A stretch of DNA of 64,000 nucleotides, taken from positions 185,138,796-185,202,795 of the forward strand of contig CP136068.1 of the NCBI GenBank assembly GCA_032622095.1. Direction: 5' to 3'. Below, in pieces: positions 49,901 to 57,180 of this stretch. The DNA comes from Siphonodentalium dalli (Eukaryota > Mollusca > Scaphopoda > Gadilida > Siphonodentaliidae). The stretch's first letter is position 1, and the number at the start of each line of letters is the position of its first letter. A model generated the notes under the pieces. The model saw only the letters and a list, made by a program, of their open reading frames with translations, was not told the DNA's origin and made no database searches. Made by a program: the position numbers and the translations under genes.

Positions 49901-52900
49901 TTTTGTGAGTTCATGTGTGTCTTTTTGCACGTGTACGAGATCCTGAGTGCCAACGCTCACCGTATCTTTAAATGGCGAAGTTTAACTTCTATCAACACTG
50001 CGAGCGCCTTGAAAGCCTTTAGTCTAAAACTTATTAATCTTGAATTTCAGGGGAATCGTTATGATGTGGTGACAAAAGAAAAATTCCAACAATGTACGAA
50101 GCATAAGCTAAGTGGTACAACGACAGGACATTACTGTATACCTGGTCAGTTTAAGTAGATAACCAAGTTAATTCAAATTTAAGGAGTATGGATTATGAAC
50201 TCATAGAGCAGAAAATAGTAGCATGCCTCGAAAACTGGCAACACAGAACTATTTACTGCAAAAGTCATTTTGTTTAAGAAAAGAAGCATAACATATGTTT
50301 ATTGAACCATACAATATACTTATCACATAATATTTGAGCATATACAGGTAGTAATGGCAAACAATCTTCGGTATAAAAACTAATTTGTTCAACAACATTT
50401 TTACATGAGCACGTATTTACCTCAGAGATAGGCAACTTGAAATTTAAGATTCTAAGTTGGACATAATCTTCCTGTCTTTTTGATATATCTTTTGAATATC
50501 TTTGATCACATAGCTGTGATAATAATTAATCAAAAGTTGAATGCCCACGGTCCGTAATAGCGGAACAAGTCGGAATCATATATTTTCTGTCGTTTATATA
50601 TACTGCAAAATCAGGGTCGTGACTATATGGTCTCCGTTGGTGGTGTCCTCATTGAAACTGCACCCCTGAATCAGACCAAATCCCCATGTTCGTGAATTAC
50701 CAGTTCCACCCCTCCCCTTGGATTTGGTCCTTTCCAACTGATACCTCAAGGTATGCAACTACTGAAACTGTTTCCAACCTGACACCCTCTAAGATTATAT
50801 CATTTCCAAACTGATGGCCAATTCATACCAAAATTTGGACCGAAAGTTTAAAATTATGCTGCCATTGGTCTAAAAACAACATATTTCCCATTAAAGACAT
50901 TTTATGGACTTGTTCGGGTGCATGAAATTGATAAGTTAGTACTCATGCGCTATCACAATATGGGGAATGTAGCATTCTAATAACATCACCGAAAATCTCA
51001 AAGAAATCGCCCTTACCACTCTGAAATACGCTCAATTGTAAATATTTACAGCTTGAGTTGGGATTCAACTATCGGCGATAAACTAACTCAAGTGGTTCCG
51101 CAATCGAGAGTCATTGCATTAATATATAAGAATGGACGTGTGTGTTGTAAATTTTGATTAATATTCGTAAACACTTGGAGCAAGATTATTCTCAATTTCT
51201 TTAGATCACCCCACCGGAGTGTTTCACATCACTTTAATTACTCAAAACTCAAACAATGAAAATAATATCAACCTGCAGTCTCTCTCTAACACACGGAAAC
51301 TCGTGAGGTCAGGGTCGTGGCTATAAAGGGATTAGAACTATAATGCACATTACCAACTGAGTCACAAGAAGGCCAGGGCCACACAAGGCGCCTTGCCACT
51401 GAGTCGCGACCGTATTGGGTCCATCCAGCCCCGTTCCGCGTTTTTACTGCAACAGATTAAAGTTCTGGAGTAGCATTCTATATATGGAATTCATGCATAC
51501 TCAAAAGCTCCACATATGGAGTGCTACTCCAAAACTTTGACATGTATCACTAAAAACGGGTCTGGTGGTAAGTATCGAGTGAAACGTTTTGTTTTTATAT
51601 TTCTTCAAGCAAGATCAGTCTACAACGGGACGACATTTTACAGCAGTGGGCACAAAAAACTATCTGTGGACACATGGGTCGGTTCAGCGTCACATGGCCG
51701 TCAGACCATACACCATGACGTCACTACAAACGGATGCATTCCCGTCTCTACAACCACGAGAACAAGCAAAACGAACGGTTAGTAACACACGGACGTGCTA
51801 ACGGGTTGGGGTTGAATCATACCCCCAACTTTGTTTCCAATCTAAGGGTTTGACAATCTAATTTCCCGGACGCGAAAAGCCAACGGAGAATCCGCGAAAT
51901 CCCAGCGAAAAATCCAACGAAAAGTCCGCGAAAATCCAACGGAGACTCCGCGAAAATCCAACGGAAACTCCGCGAAAATCCAACGGAGACTCCGCGAAAA
52001 TCCAACGGAGATTCCGCGAAAATCCAAAGGAAACTCCGCGAAAATCCGACGGAGAATCCGCAAAAATCCGACGGGGACTCTGCGAAATTCTAACGGAAAC
52101 TCCAACGGAGAATCCGCGAAAATCCGACGGAGACAACGCGAAAATCCAACGGAAACTCCGAGAAAATCCAACGAAGAATGCGCGAAAATCCAACGGAGAA
52201 TGCGCGAAAATCCAATGGAGACTGCGCGAAAATTCAACGGAGACTCCGCGAAAATCCAACAGAGTATCCGCGAAAATCCGACGGAGAATCAGCGAAAATC
52301 CGACGGAGAATCCGAAAAATTCCGACGGAGAATCCGCGAAAATCCGACGAAAACTCAGCGAAAATTCAACGGAGACTCCGCGAAAATCGGACGGAGACTC
52401 CGCGAAATACTTGATGAATTATCATTCTTTAAAATCGTTCTTTAAAATCACATCTTCGATGAAAAAAGCTCTTTAAAACAATCGCTCATTAAACTAGAAT
52501 GCACTCACTGGAGTTGACGGAAATACTTAATGAATTAATGATTCTTTAAAATCGTTCTTACATCTTGGATGTAAAAAGCTCTTTAAAACAATCGCTCTTT
52601 AAATTATTTTATTGGGGTTTTTCAGTTCTGAATATCTCCGTTATTTTGTAACAATAAATTCATTGGGAAAAAACCCTTTTTAAAAGTATTGCTCTTCAAA
52701 AACTTTTTTCAAACTATTTTTTAAATTTCTGAATATCTCCGTGATTTCGTCATTATAAACATCATGTTGTGCCCGTGATCAGTTCAGTATTATGTTTATA
52801 TAACTTAATGGTGGGTTTGATGGGCGTATACGGTACACAATTAAGTATCTATAGATGTGGATGCTATGAGGATCGGGTGCATCAAACTCGTTTAATTTCC

Positions 52901-53071
52901 TTGGAAACAGGTATTGTTAACAAAGCATTGGTAGTTGTCATGGACTACAGGCCCGGAATACAAGATCGGCGGGTCTTTGCCATCCCCGAGGGCTGCATTA
53001 AAGGAGAAAATGGAACCGTGAGTATATACGGGAATTTTATAACATTGAAAAATAACGTAGGTCGCAGGTAA
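28998..53071 (+). CDS. Ependymin-related secreted protein, five exons
   Basis: Exons: 28998-29102, 31980-32093, 50051-50144, 51610-51777 and 52911-53071. Junction phases are 0, 0, 1, 1 and all agree, giving 213 residues, a normal length for the family. Residues 1-22 form a signal peptide. Family landmarks follow: KPCC (23-26), YEAR (31-34), LLDYKN|GNRYDVVTKE (68-83), QQCTKHKLSG, YCIP (101-104), VDTWVGS (124-130), NGCIPVS (145-151), GIQDRRVFAIPEGC (176-189). The conserved Cys set is present. Ependymin-related proteins are extracellular, often glycosylated, calcium-binding matrix or fluid proteins; the precise role here is unknown. Weak points: exon 2 uses donor gtgggt, exon 1 could start at an upstream Met (28959), and gtgagt at 53018 could end exon 5 early. 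Intron 2 (about 18 kb) holds a complete Gypsy element in the same orientation. Confidence 0.85.
29246..29800. repeat. Homopurine/homopyrimidine-rich segment
   Basis: A run of about 16 G at 29256, repeated cacccaccc tracts and C runs at 29350 and 29761, mixed with T and A runs. The style resembles the body of the 1683-3789 element. Just downstream, 29776-30060 has imperfect direct repeats of tttcaaaattgatttt..caaaat and catttattgtagttttattg. Confidence 0.55.
30301..31099. mobile_element. 799-bp MITE with TA target duplication
   Basis: The ends CACTCTTATAACTAATGTGTAG and its near-exact reverse complement are flanked by TA on both sides (30299-30300 and 31100-31101), as in Tc1/mariner-type insertion. 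The interior is rich in short inverted tgtgta/tacaca words. A related TGTGTA-rich tract lies at 55490-55870. It has no transposase. Confidence 0.78.
31133..31560. repeat. About 128-bp degenerate tandem repeat with internal 31-bp minisatellite
   Basis: caagttat... starts units at 31134, 31262 and 31513; each continues to ...ccctctatcccgt or a related end. The second unit contains five tandem copies of the 31-bp word aaataaacggtgcggtgggg plus tggctaacacc (31364-31511), one of them truncated to about 23 bp. Confidence 0.75.
31690..31850 (-). pseudogene. Ty3/Gypsy reverse transcriptase fragment
   Basis: The minus strand reads SEPVIILDRKDGTKSFCVDF then RRLNSITKP, matching the Gypsy RT pattern SPVVLVxKKDGxxRFCVDYRxLNxxT. 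Only about 45 residues remain, in a 74-codon ORF. It differs from the RT of the intact element at 38692-47950 and is on the other strand, so it is a separate old insertion. It lies 130 bp upstream of ependymin exon 2. Confidence 0.7.
32094..32887. other. Intronic, nothing recognised
   Basis: AT-rich start of intron 2 with no repeat or exon identified. Confidence 0.4.
32888..33546. mobile_element. TIR element, short copy of the 16729-17954 family
   Basis: Begins GGCTGCGGACACACTTACCA and ends with the reverse complement of the same TIR at 33546. It shares the interior from gagtcgactggac to tatgatctcaatgcatg with the long copy. It lacks the extra segment carrying the 116-codon ORF. Flanking trinucleotides (att, gaa) differ, so no duplication is visible. 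Confidence 0.75.
33547..34147. other. Intronic, nothing recognised
   Basis: A direct repeat atccctataccatatctt at about 33570 and 33639 is the only structure noted. Confidence 0.4.
34148..34752. repeat. Left member of a 600-bp inverted pair (mate 48133-48715)
   Basis: Reverse-complement matches run in mirrored order: aacgaaag/ctttcgtt with tgacgtcatggtaaaatatg, gaatttttgacgcgt, ggaagggta, taataaaatccaagatggcg and ccgatgatggagacca. The pair brackets 13.4 kb including the Gypsy element. Confidence 0.75.
34753..38356. other. Long intronic stretch without a recognised gene
   Basis: At 35836-36075 one plus-strand frame (KVPEWDKTISSNVYISMEQC..., then LEDVLKISYTQLLRH, then HAKFVPFADSDPFQPTG) reads as protein-like sequence broken by three in-frame stops. 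It is probably a decayed transposon ORF of unknown type. The rest is AT-rich with no repeats or exons that I can identify. Confidence 0.35.
38357..38506. repeat. 150-bp palindrome
   Basis: Arms of about 65 bp: tctcacactcgtcctatttt on the left against aaaatagaaactcatgtgaga on the right. They continue through tttatcaacc/ggttgataaa and ctcaaat/tttgag to a short loop near 38430. Mismatches are few. It lies 190 bp upstream of the Gypsy 5' LTR. Confidence 0.8.
38692..39184 (+). repeat. 5' LTR (493 bp)
   Basis: Starts TGTCCGATAG and ends CACCGGGACA. It contains a TATAAAG motif at 39097-39103 that could direct transcription. It differs from the 3' LTR by a 9-A versus 6-A run near 39007, one A/G and one C/T. 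Confidence 0.96.
39186..39203 (+). other. Putative primer-binding site
   Basis: TGGTGCTCGTGAGCTTGG starts one base after the LTR. The leading TGG fits complementarity to a tRNA 3' CCA. I could not assign the tRNA; partial resemblance to a tRNA-His 3' end is noted. Confidence 0.55.
39437..40639 (+). CDS. gag: Gag polyprotein
   Basis: 400 residues from the ATG in aaaatcaagATGa. The frame stays open 31 codons further upstream to a Met at 39344, but that extension is hydrophobic and unlike Gag. The middle has the retrotransposon-gag capsid pattern (PFSGDPKSFLEWTNEL, then W.EIKQELKVRY, then D.LQSLA). The end carries one CCHC zinc knuckle, C-X2-C-X4-H-X4-C (CRYCWKSGHNITWC, residues 374-387), for RNA binding. 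The segment before it is rich in Asn, Arg and Tyr. Gag forms the cytoplasmic particle that packages the element's RNA. The stop at 40637-40639 directly follows the frameshift site leading into pol. Confidence 0.93.
   Translation: MNMTQSHLSCPSFSDDVNYSSAQIDGEIERMRSILHETHDNHEVRNANDGVVLDRISTQLDHFNSAIDQQLDATRISSAIQMATGVTNVITPFSGDPKSFLEWTNELYRYGQAIAATDQTLIKFALQTSRGSVFEFLTQFTQERINADGVIRSTWAEIKQELKVRYSEAKDNRDALLIFQAAQQTPDESVQVFSDRLQSLAIDVYGLVNIRQKVAQLYMCEQFITGLKSKLLRDKLLREDPQTLNQATDLALREYTIQHRLQSYYSQNNKNTDRNYRSFRDINYSIREGNKFHGRNTGNTFNAPATPERRWPRYLQGRNSFSSCYSNNNQRPRIGSYSKQNRYDNTRSWPNVQHIRQSRTSMFNPQTQAFQLLCRYCWKSGHNITWCRRRLDAMNKHYLN
40630..40674 (+). promoter_or_regulatory. -1 programmed ribosomal frameshift signal (gag-pol)
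   Basis: The slippery heptamer TTTAAAC (40630-40636) is in the correct X-XXY-YYZ register with gag (TAT TTA AAC) and abuts the gag stop TAA. After a 6-nt spacer, ATTCCACCCAGA (40643-40654) pairs with TCTGAGTGGAAT (40663-40674), giving 12 positions with one mismatch and an 8-nt loop. Slipping by -1 reads TTT AAA CTA and enters a frame open through pol. Heptamer, spacer and stem-loop all match the known architecture of such signals. Confidence 0.9.
40630..44934 (+). CDS. pol: Pol polyprotein (expressed as Gag-Pol by frameshift)
   Basis: About 1434 residues counted from the frameshift; there is no initiating ATG near the start. Domains in order: aspartic protease with LDSGAD (151-156) and LLIGRDFL; reverse transcriptase with VLD (505) and YVDD (565-568); RNase H with TDAS (D714), LEREC, TDHK (D790) and FADYLSR (D833); integrase with C-X2-C (998 and 1001) and a D,D-35-E triad (D1029, D1089, E1125); and a GPY/F-like C-terminal module. 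No chromodomain is visible, and the last 120 residues are Ser/Asp/Glu-rich. The integrase zinc finger keeps one His (967) but the usual second His (GHxG) segment appears deleted. The order PR-RT-RH-IN defines Ty3/Gypsy. Confidence 0.95.
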   Translation, partial: FKLKHSTQSGASEWNRVKSKNNNQANAPSWNKWHAHRTNGKEFGKELCWHKSHRDGKNNVHRPFHQSLPHINKNKISAPVKTRAPYTSHKPYDKPYDHKQTPPVIQHQKNIKSNLSIPEYQNNSNLMKGINAQVASSILITIGTQKYRAILDSGADISLCSLKFYNNLKYKPQMQETQFHATSASGDALTINGFIILNFHINKLKVSHKFYVCSNMHRSLLIGRDFLSGNGARLYFDRQIMKIRGTIIPLIQDIHVATLVRIQSAHVIPPKSTILTKARIIGGNKLFATKFLQVEPIDEGFMGNEPGLTAEYTASTNSDSIPVLISNYTDKHFNLRRGCIVGRVSAVRCVETPHPNNNEIKEQINLDDVQVPDSFRDDLIPLIRNNSDIFATKLTELGCTTAVTMKIPTGDHPPIRLMPYRCPLKKREILSEKIDELLQAKIISPPPANEWSFPCMVLKKKDDSYRFIADLRRLNAITKPTFFPIDQIEDILAEMRGVKYITVLDCFSAYNCIPIHHADRSNATITCFRGNFSFNRACFGAIGSSSAFLQLMNRVLEGITGCRAYVDDLILYSVDKKSYLRLLQEVFDRLRKFNVKLKLKKCSFFKTECSFLGHIVDQHGVRPDAHKVKAIQNLAPPTNVKQVRSVIGSFSWFRKFIPKFSEICGPLVELTKKNTKFEWTDECDTAFQKLKSDLTETTYLAYPDKNKPFIMYTDASAHAIAAVITQSRDPGDPCISRSNTENPIHFISARLNKSQIRSWSTLERECFAIYWAIKKLQFYISGSPLIIKTDHKVLTHMLSAPMDNKNVARWAVCIAAYKPQIIHIPGKENIFADYLSRPEKLQTGMSEVPDQSDVTGPEREVPMDVEIIDTSKLNTKQYANCRIDKILPENQEAIQLEGFDMQLEQERDIEAIEIVQKLNSTKPPRQIADKYIVIKDVLYFISNHDDDPDIRLFIPANIRQAVLKQYHDFSTVKTFATAKLKYYWPNMYRDIHNYCQACMICKMRNLSQQKAPIQEMDRPPFPFATISTDIQGPFETTMSNNKYILTFICCLTKYVEAFAIPDKRAETVIMIFLDEVISRHACCLNLMTDNGSEFKNKKMDQVCKELNIHHIFSSPYHPNSQGCVERSHAVLNSVISKLVLQNTHTWDMYLSQALFAMRVHVNDTTKFSPFYLLYHREPTLSLDNILKPRLKYVGEDFTSIALQEQHRNFRLVLSRLRSQIRTQRKNEKRTEVLFEIGDPVYYKSGRKTGKLSLSWQSHWNIIEKRSNVSFLIKDQLSTRTVRCHADNIRKADTAWKIPPKDTIRQLRRQRFVVNSSNEDPEQPASSEWSSSDEIPLAQLMKRKQLRRKNSSSDDDIPRLEWADRLRANEQNNNNSDAFAAETEEIENVASDNINPYVQTTVSDMDIELNSRSYDASTQAGVNDIIRVISTRETK
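44935..47446. other. 2.5-kb 3' internal region of the retrotransposon, no env
   Basis: No sense ORF exceeds about 80 codons and none resembles an envelope gene. The longest frames are antisense: 45170-45490 (106 codons, hydrophobic near the N-terminus, six Cys) and 46564-46866 (100 codons). Either may be chance. The region is unusually long for an element without env. Confidence 0.6.
47447..47457 (+). other. Polypurine tract
   Basis: AAAGGAGGGGA lies three bases before the 3' LTR, where it would prime plus-strand DNA synthesis. Confidence 0.8.
47461..47950 (+). repeat. 3' LTR (490 bp)
   Basis: Nearly identical partner of the 5' LTR, with the same TG and CA termini. Confidence 0.96.
48133..48715. 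repeat. Right member of the 600-bp inverted pair
   Basis: Reverse complement of 34148-34752. It carries ggcggccatcttggacgcc and tgacgcgtacatattttacc. It begins 183 bp downstream of the Gypsy 3' LTR. Confidence 0.75.
48716..49368. other. AT-only tract and unassigned intronic DNA
   Basis: 48716-48900 is almost pure A/T with runs of ttaaaaa and aaaatctaaaaat. At 48919 an ATG opens MKFARIIYISLFHLVNIRAI, a signal-peptide-like stretch that stops after about 31 codons in ...GGgtaac, which could be a splice donor. I found no continuation. Confidence 0.35.
49369..49764. mobile_element. TTAA-type MITE, copy 1
   Basis: Begins AGGCACTCAATC and ends GGATTGAGTACCT. Flanked by CTAA (decayed) on the left and TTAA on the right. 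Includes a C run (49709) and gaagccaaataaatagtaattgagg, shared with the copies near 58.5 kb and 61.9 kb. Confidence 0.7.
50145..51609. other. Ependymin intron 3
   Basis: AT-rich, no repeat recognised except the word cagggtcgtg.ctata at 50612 and 51310. Confidence 0.5.
51880..52405. repeat. 22-bp minisatellite (in ependymin intron 4)
   Basis: About 24 copies of cgcgaaaatccaacggagactc with variants tccgacgg and gagaatc. Because 22 is not a multiple of 3, three successive units give a 66-bp coding period, and several frames stay open (up to 133 codons on the minus strand). Intronic position argues against coding. Confidence 0.92.
52406..52620. repeat. Imperfect tandem duplication (about 105 bp)
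   Basis: Blocks tacttgatgaatta, attctttaaaatcgttctt and aaagctctttaaaacaatcgctc occur twice in order (52411-52485 and 52524-52598). Confidence 0.65.
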
Positions 53072-54019
53072 TATATTACTAAGGTAATTACTGTTCCTTA
53101 ATAATATATTTCATGATTCGTGGTCCCTTAAATGGCCGGATTTAGTGTACAGTGCCTCTTTAAACTCAATATATATGGACAAATAACCCATCTTTTGTAC
53201 AAAACCTCTACATGTATCGACATATGTAATATATTAATCTGCCCAAATCAGTCGCATATCTTCACTCATGTCCTATGTTTAAAGCTAAATACGAAGCGAA
53301 TTCACAGTAAACTAAAGTATAATGAGACTGCATGTCGCGTGCGGCGCAGTTAAATAATCTGGTTGTGAGCATCATCGTGGCGACATGTTGAGGGGGGTTA
53401 GAGGGTCATAATTTTCAATGGTTGGAAATGTCATGTCTAACACAGACAGCAGTTGGAAATTGTACATGTAGGTTGAAATTTATTTCATTGTTTAATTTTG
53501 CAACAAGTAATTAGTGGTGAATTTGTTGTTTTTAGAACAGTAGCATATTTGTCTATCTTTGGTCCCAATAATGATCTGAAAATCCATCAGTTGGAAATTT
53601 TCCAACATTAGTGGGTGTGTGATTAAACTTTTCCAACAATTGAAAAGTTTGGCCATAGAAACCTCGCAATTTGCGTATGGTTCCAATCTAATTATTTTCT
53701 GGCAATAATGATAACTAACATTTTGGGTGTCATTGTAGTCTGAACATTCGATGACATTGATCGGATGAGGGCACTCTGCGTATGCTGCTCTGAATAAATG
53801 ATCAGAAAGATGGAAACACACGTATTGGATGTCATTTTAAACTGAACATTCGATGACATTGAGGGCACTCTGTGTGTTGCTGTGGATACATGAACGGAAG
53901 CATGGAGTCACAATCGCAAACGTATTGGATGTCATTGTATATAGACTGAACATTCGACCACATTGGTGAAAGTTTGGGAAGCCAAATCATGAACATAGAC
54001 ATGATTATATCTCTCCTAA
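53072..54019. other. 3' flank of the ependymin gene with a dispersed block
   Basis: 53440-53620 (cagcagttggaaatt, atgtaggttgaaatt, attgtttaattt, ttggaaattttccaaca) matches 10165-10300 inside the TIR element at 9396. A further internal repeat, tgaacattcgatgacattga, occurs at 53740, 53844 and, degraded, 53945. No gene seen. Confidence 0.5.
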
Positions 54020-54245
54020 CTATAGATTGGGCTGTAAAATATGTTCACAACAATAGACATCAACTATAGATTGGGCTGTAAAATATGTTAAAAAACAGGA
54101 CATCAACCATAAATTGGGCTGTAAAATATGTTTAAAAAACTAGACATCACCTAATGATTGGGCTGTAAAATATGTTAAAAAACTAGACATCAACTATAGA
54201 TTGGGGTGTAAAATATGTTCACAAAGCTAGACATCAACAATAGAT
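54020..54245. repeat. 43-45-bp tandem repeat, five copies
   Basis: Unit attgggctgtaaaatatgtt then aaaaaactagacatcaactatag, with small indels in the A run. Confidence 0.88.
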
Positions 54246-54289
54246 GCAGACAAGGCTCAAAATACTTATTTTTTTACTGACTGTCAAAA

Positions 54290-54600
54290 TGACAGGCACC
54301 AAATGGATGGTGTTGGTCATTTCAAAATGGTGCCTGTCAAATTTTCAGATGTTCTGTATGAGACAGTATTGAAATTTCCAATTGACTTATTATTCGTCAA
54401 TGATGCGCACATTTTAGTGAGCATCCAATTGCCACCTAGGAAAAACCCTATTTCAAAAACTTTACATCGATTAATAAAAACACGTGCAATTCGACATAAT
54501 GGACAAAATGTCCGACAGATACAGAAGTGCACTGGACATAAGCTATTTTTCATCGGACAATGACCGTGACCGGCCACTTATTTTGAGCCTTGGATGTAGA
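54290..54600. other. Short ORF region, unrecognised
   Basis: An 86-codon ORF (54303-54563) overlaps an equal-length antisense ORF. Words agtacttattttt/gaccggccacttattttgagcc at the edges echo each other in part, suggesting a small repeat unit. No family recognised. Confidence 0.25.
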
Positions 54601-54721
54601 CAATTTGTCTCACAATGGTGAAGTTAAGAGCATCAGAACTGCCCCAGGATGCCTGACAGATACACATGTTTTAGGCCTAGATCAATTTGTCAACATATTT
54701 TACAGCACAATCCGGTCCTAC

Positions 54722-55480
54722 TAAAACCCGACCGCACCCGACCGCACCCGACCGCACCCGACCGCACCGCCCCCAGGGGTCCGAGCGAGATGGGGTTTGC
54801 ACTATCGTGTAGAATGGACCTGAATGTACCAAAGTTCCAATCCCCAAGTCGACAGCTCGAGCGGACACGGCACTGTTAACCCATAACTTGCGGCCGTTTC
54901 CGCCAGGTAAGGGAAATCCAAAAAGGCGCCGATCGCACCTCCCCTGACTGCCTGACCACGGAAATGAACATTATATCATGAAGTGAATAACCATATGCAT
55001 CCATCGGCGATCTGACAAGTCGCTAGCTGCAGCGGAAGTGAATAAATTAACCCATACGCTGCTGTCGAATTCGCTATAAATGTACGCAAAAACGCCGAAA
55101 TTAACACCCGCCGACCGGACCGCCCCTAGGGGTCCGAGCGAGATGGGGTTTGCACTATCGCGTAAAATTGACCTGAATGTACCAAAGTTCCAATCTCTAA
55201 GTCGACAGCTCGAGCGGACATGGCACTATTAAATCCTAACTTGCGGCCGTTTCCGCCAGGTAAGGGAAATCCAAAAAGGCGCCGACCGCACCTCCACTGA
55301 CTGCCTGACCACGTAAATGGACATTATATCATGAAGTGAATAACCATATGCATCCATGGGCGATCGGACATGTCGCTAGCTGCAGCGGAAGTGAATAAAT
55401 TAACCCATACGCTGCTGCCGAATTCGCTATAAATGTACGCAAAAACGCCGATATTAACACCCGCCGACCGGACCACCCCT
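54722..55480. repeat. 353-bp tandem duplication preceded by (acccgaccgc)n
   Basis: ccgagcgagatggggtttgc occurs at 54781 and 55134. The following 340 bp match with few differences, including gcggccgtttccgccaggta, gaccacg.aaatg.acattat and gctataaatgtacgc. Five copies of a 10-bp word (54727-54770) lie at the start. It is GC-richer than its surroundings. No function recognised. Confidence 0.88.
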
Positions 55481-55487
55481 ACTCTCT

Positions 55488-55870
55488 AAAAAACACTGTG
55501 TAGAAACGCTACACACTTTGTACACACATATGTGTAACATCTGCTCCCCAACAATTATGTGTAGAAACTGTAGAGCAATTTTTGGTACACACAATATGTG
55601 TAGCTCAATACACACATGTATGTGTAGTCGCTATACACTTATGTGTAGTAAACAGTTGGTAGACAGTTACTACACAGTTAGTACACAGATAATACACAGT
55701 TAGTGTGTACTTTATTTATACACATTTGTGTACATAGTACACAGTTGTGTGTACTTTATTTATACACATCTGTGTAACAACCTACACAATTTTGTAGTAT
55801 ATAGTAGCCAGTATTGTGCATATTTGGTACACACACTGTGTACCAACTAATCTATACACTTTATGTGTAA
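55488..55870. repeat. TGTGTA-rich repeat
   Basis: Dense inverted tgtgta/tacaca words like the interior of the MITE at 30301. Clear TIRs and target duplication were not found. Confidence 0.6.
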
Positions 55871-56156
55871 TAAATTTACATGCATTCTTTTTGCAAATAT
55901 TGGACATTTGTGGGTGATGTAGCAACTGTAATGTCGAATCAGAATCGCATGGTTGAGGCCACTGAATATAGGCCATCACAGTAAGAATGTTTGATATTGA
56001 AAGCGATAACTATTAGCCAAAACAAATCATGAAAAACATGCTATCATATGTTATATATGCTGAATGGACCTCATATTACATTGACATATACATGTACTGG
56101 TATAATAAATTTGCAATGACAATGAAATGGGCAAGAAAAGTTTAACTCACTATTTA

Positions 56157-56670
56157 TCTAACTTTTCCTGTTCAATATAATTGTTTAATTGCCAATTTAT
56201 TTTACAGGCAAATGGCAATGCCAACTATGGGTGATGTTCGATCAAGTAAGCGTACTGGATGTATATCTAATAGCACATTCCTCGGGATTTTATTCTGGGT
56301 AACATTTTTCTGACAATGCTGTGTTTTCTCAACAAAATTTATCAATATGATACTTTCATTCTCAGTTTTTGAAGCCACTTCTTCAATTGACAGAGCACGA
56401 GGATTTTCGGATTGACTCCAAGCCACCTCTCCCATGTCAATGACATGAAGATCTTTCAAAAACTGAGAATGAAAGTATCATATTGATACATTTTGTTGAG
56501 AAAACACAGCATTGTCAGAAAAATGTTACCCAGAATAAAATCCCGAGGAATGTGCTATTAGATATACATCCAGTACGCTTAATTGATCGAACATCACCCA
56601 TAGTTGGCATTGTCTTTTGCCTGTAAAATAAATTGGCAATTAAACAATTATATTGAACCGGAAAAGTTAG
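56157..56670. repeat. 515-bp hairpin with about 215-bp near-perfect arms
   Basis: The left arm (aacttttcctgttcaatata to cattctcagtttttgaa) is repeated in reverse complement at 56455-56670, with an 85-bp loop (56371-56455). The loop segment, gaagtcacctcttcaattgac...gacatgaggattttt, recurs at 56719 and 57069, about 350 bp apart, so the hairpin is the first of three tandem units. An 85-codon minus-strand ORF covers loop and left arm; product unknown. Confidence 0.85.
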
Positions 56671-57180
56671 ATGCAGTCAAGTTTATATTTTAATTGCTTG
56701 CATCCAGGATAAGGCATCGAAGTCACCTCTTCAATTGACAGGGTATGAGGATCTTTAGAATGACTCCAAGTCACCTCTCCCTTGTCAATGACAAGAGGAT
56801 TTTTCAAAAACTAAGTGAGCATGAAAATATCATTTTGATAAGTTTTGACAAGAGGACACAACACTCTCCAAAAAGTATCAACCCATTAGTTATCATATAC
56901 ATGTATAACGGATTTGTGGAATGGAACTAACTTCAGAGAAAGTTGGCATTGAAATTCATATATACCGGTACAATAAAATGGTAATGACAATACAAACAAT
57001 GCTATTATGAATAGAGTTACATGCATGTTACATGCATTTTAATAATTGCTCTTATTCTGGAGTCAGCATCGAAGTCACCTCTTCAATTGACAGGGCATGA
57101 GGATCTTTGGAACGATTCCAAGCCACCTCTCCCGCATCAATGACATGAGGATTTTTCGAAAACTGAGCATATATTAAATT
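56671..57180. repeat. Two further, decayed units of the 350-bp repeat
   Basis: Loop-like segments at 56719-56810 and 57069-57170 keep tcttcaattgacagggcatgagg and gccacctctccc; the arm parts are much diverged. Confidence 0.7.

Noticed and set aside
49883-50050. N-terminal extension of the exon-3 ORF as coding
   Set aside because: A clear acceptor (cttgaatttcag) precedes 50051 and only the part after it matches the ependymin family.
51842-52445. 131- and 133-codon minus-strand ORFs and the plus-strand ORFs over the same repeat
   Set aside because: They are readings of the 22-bp intronic minisatellite in shifted frames.
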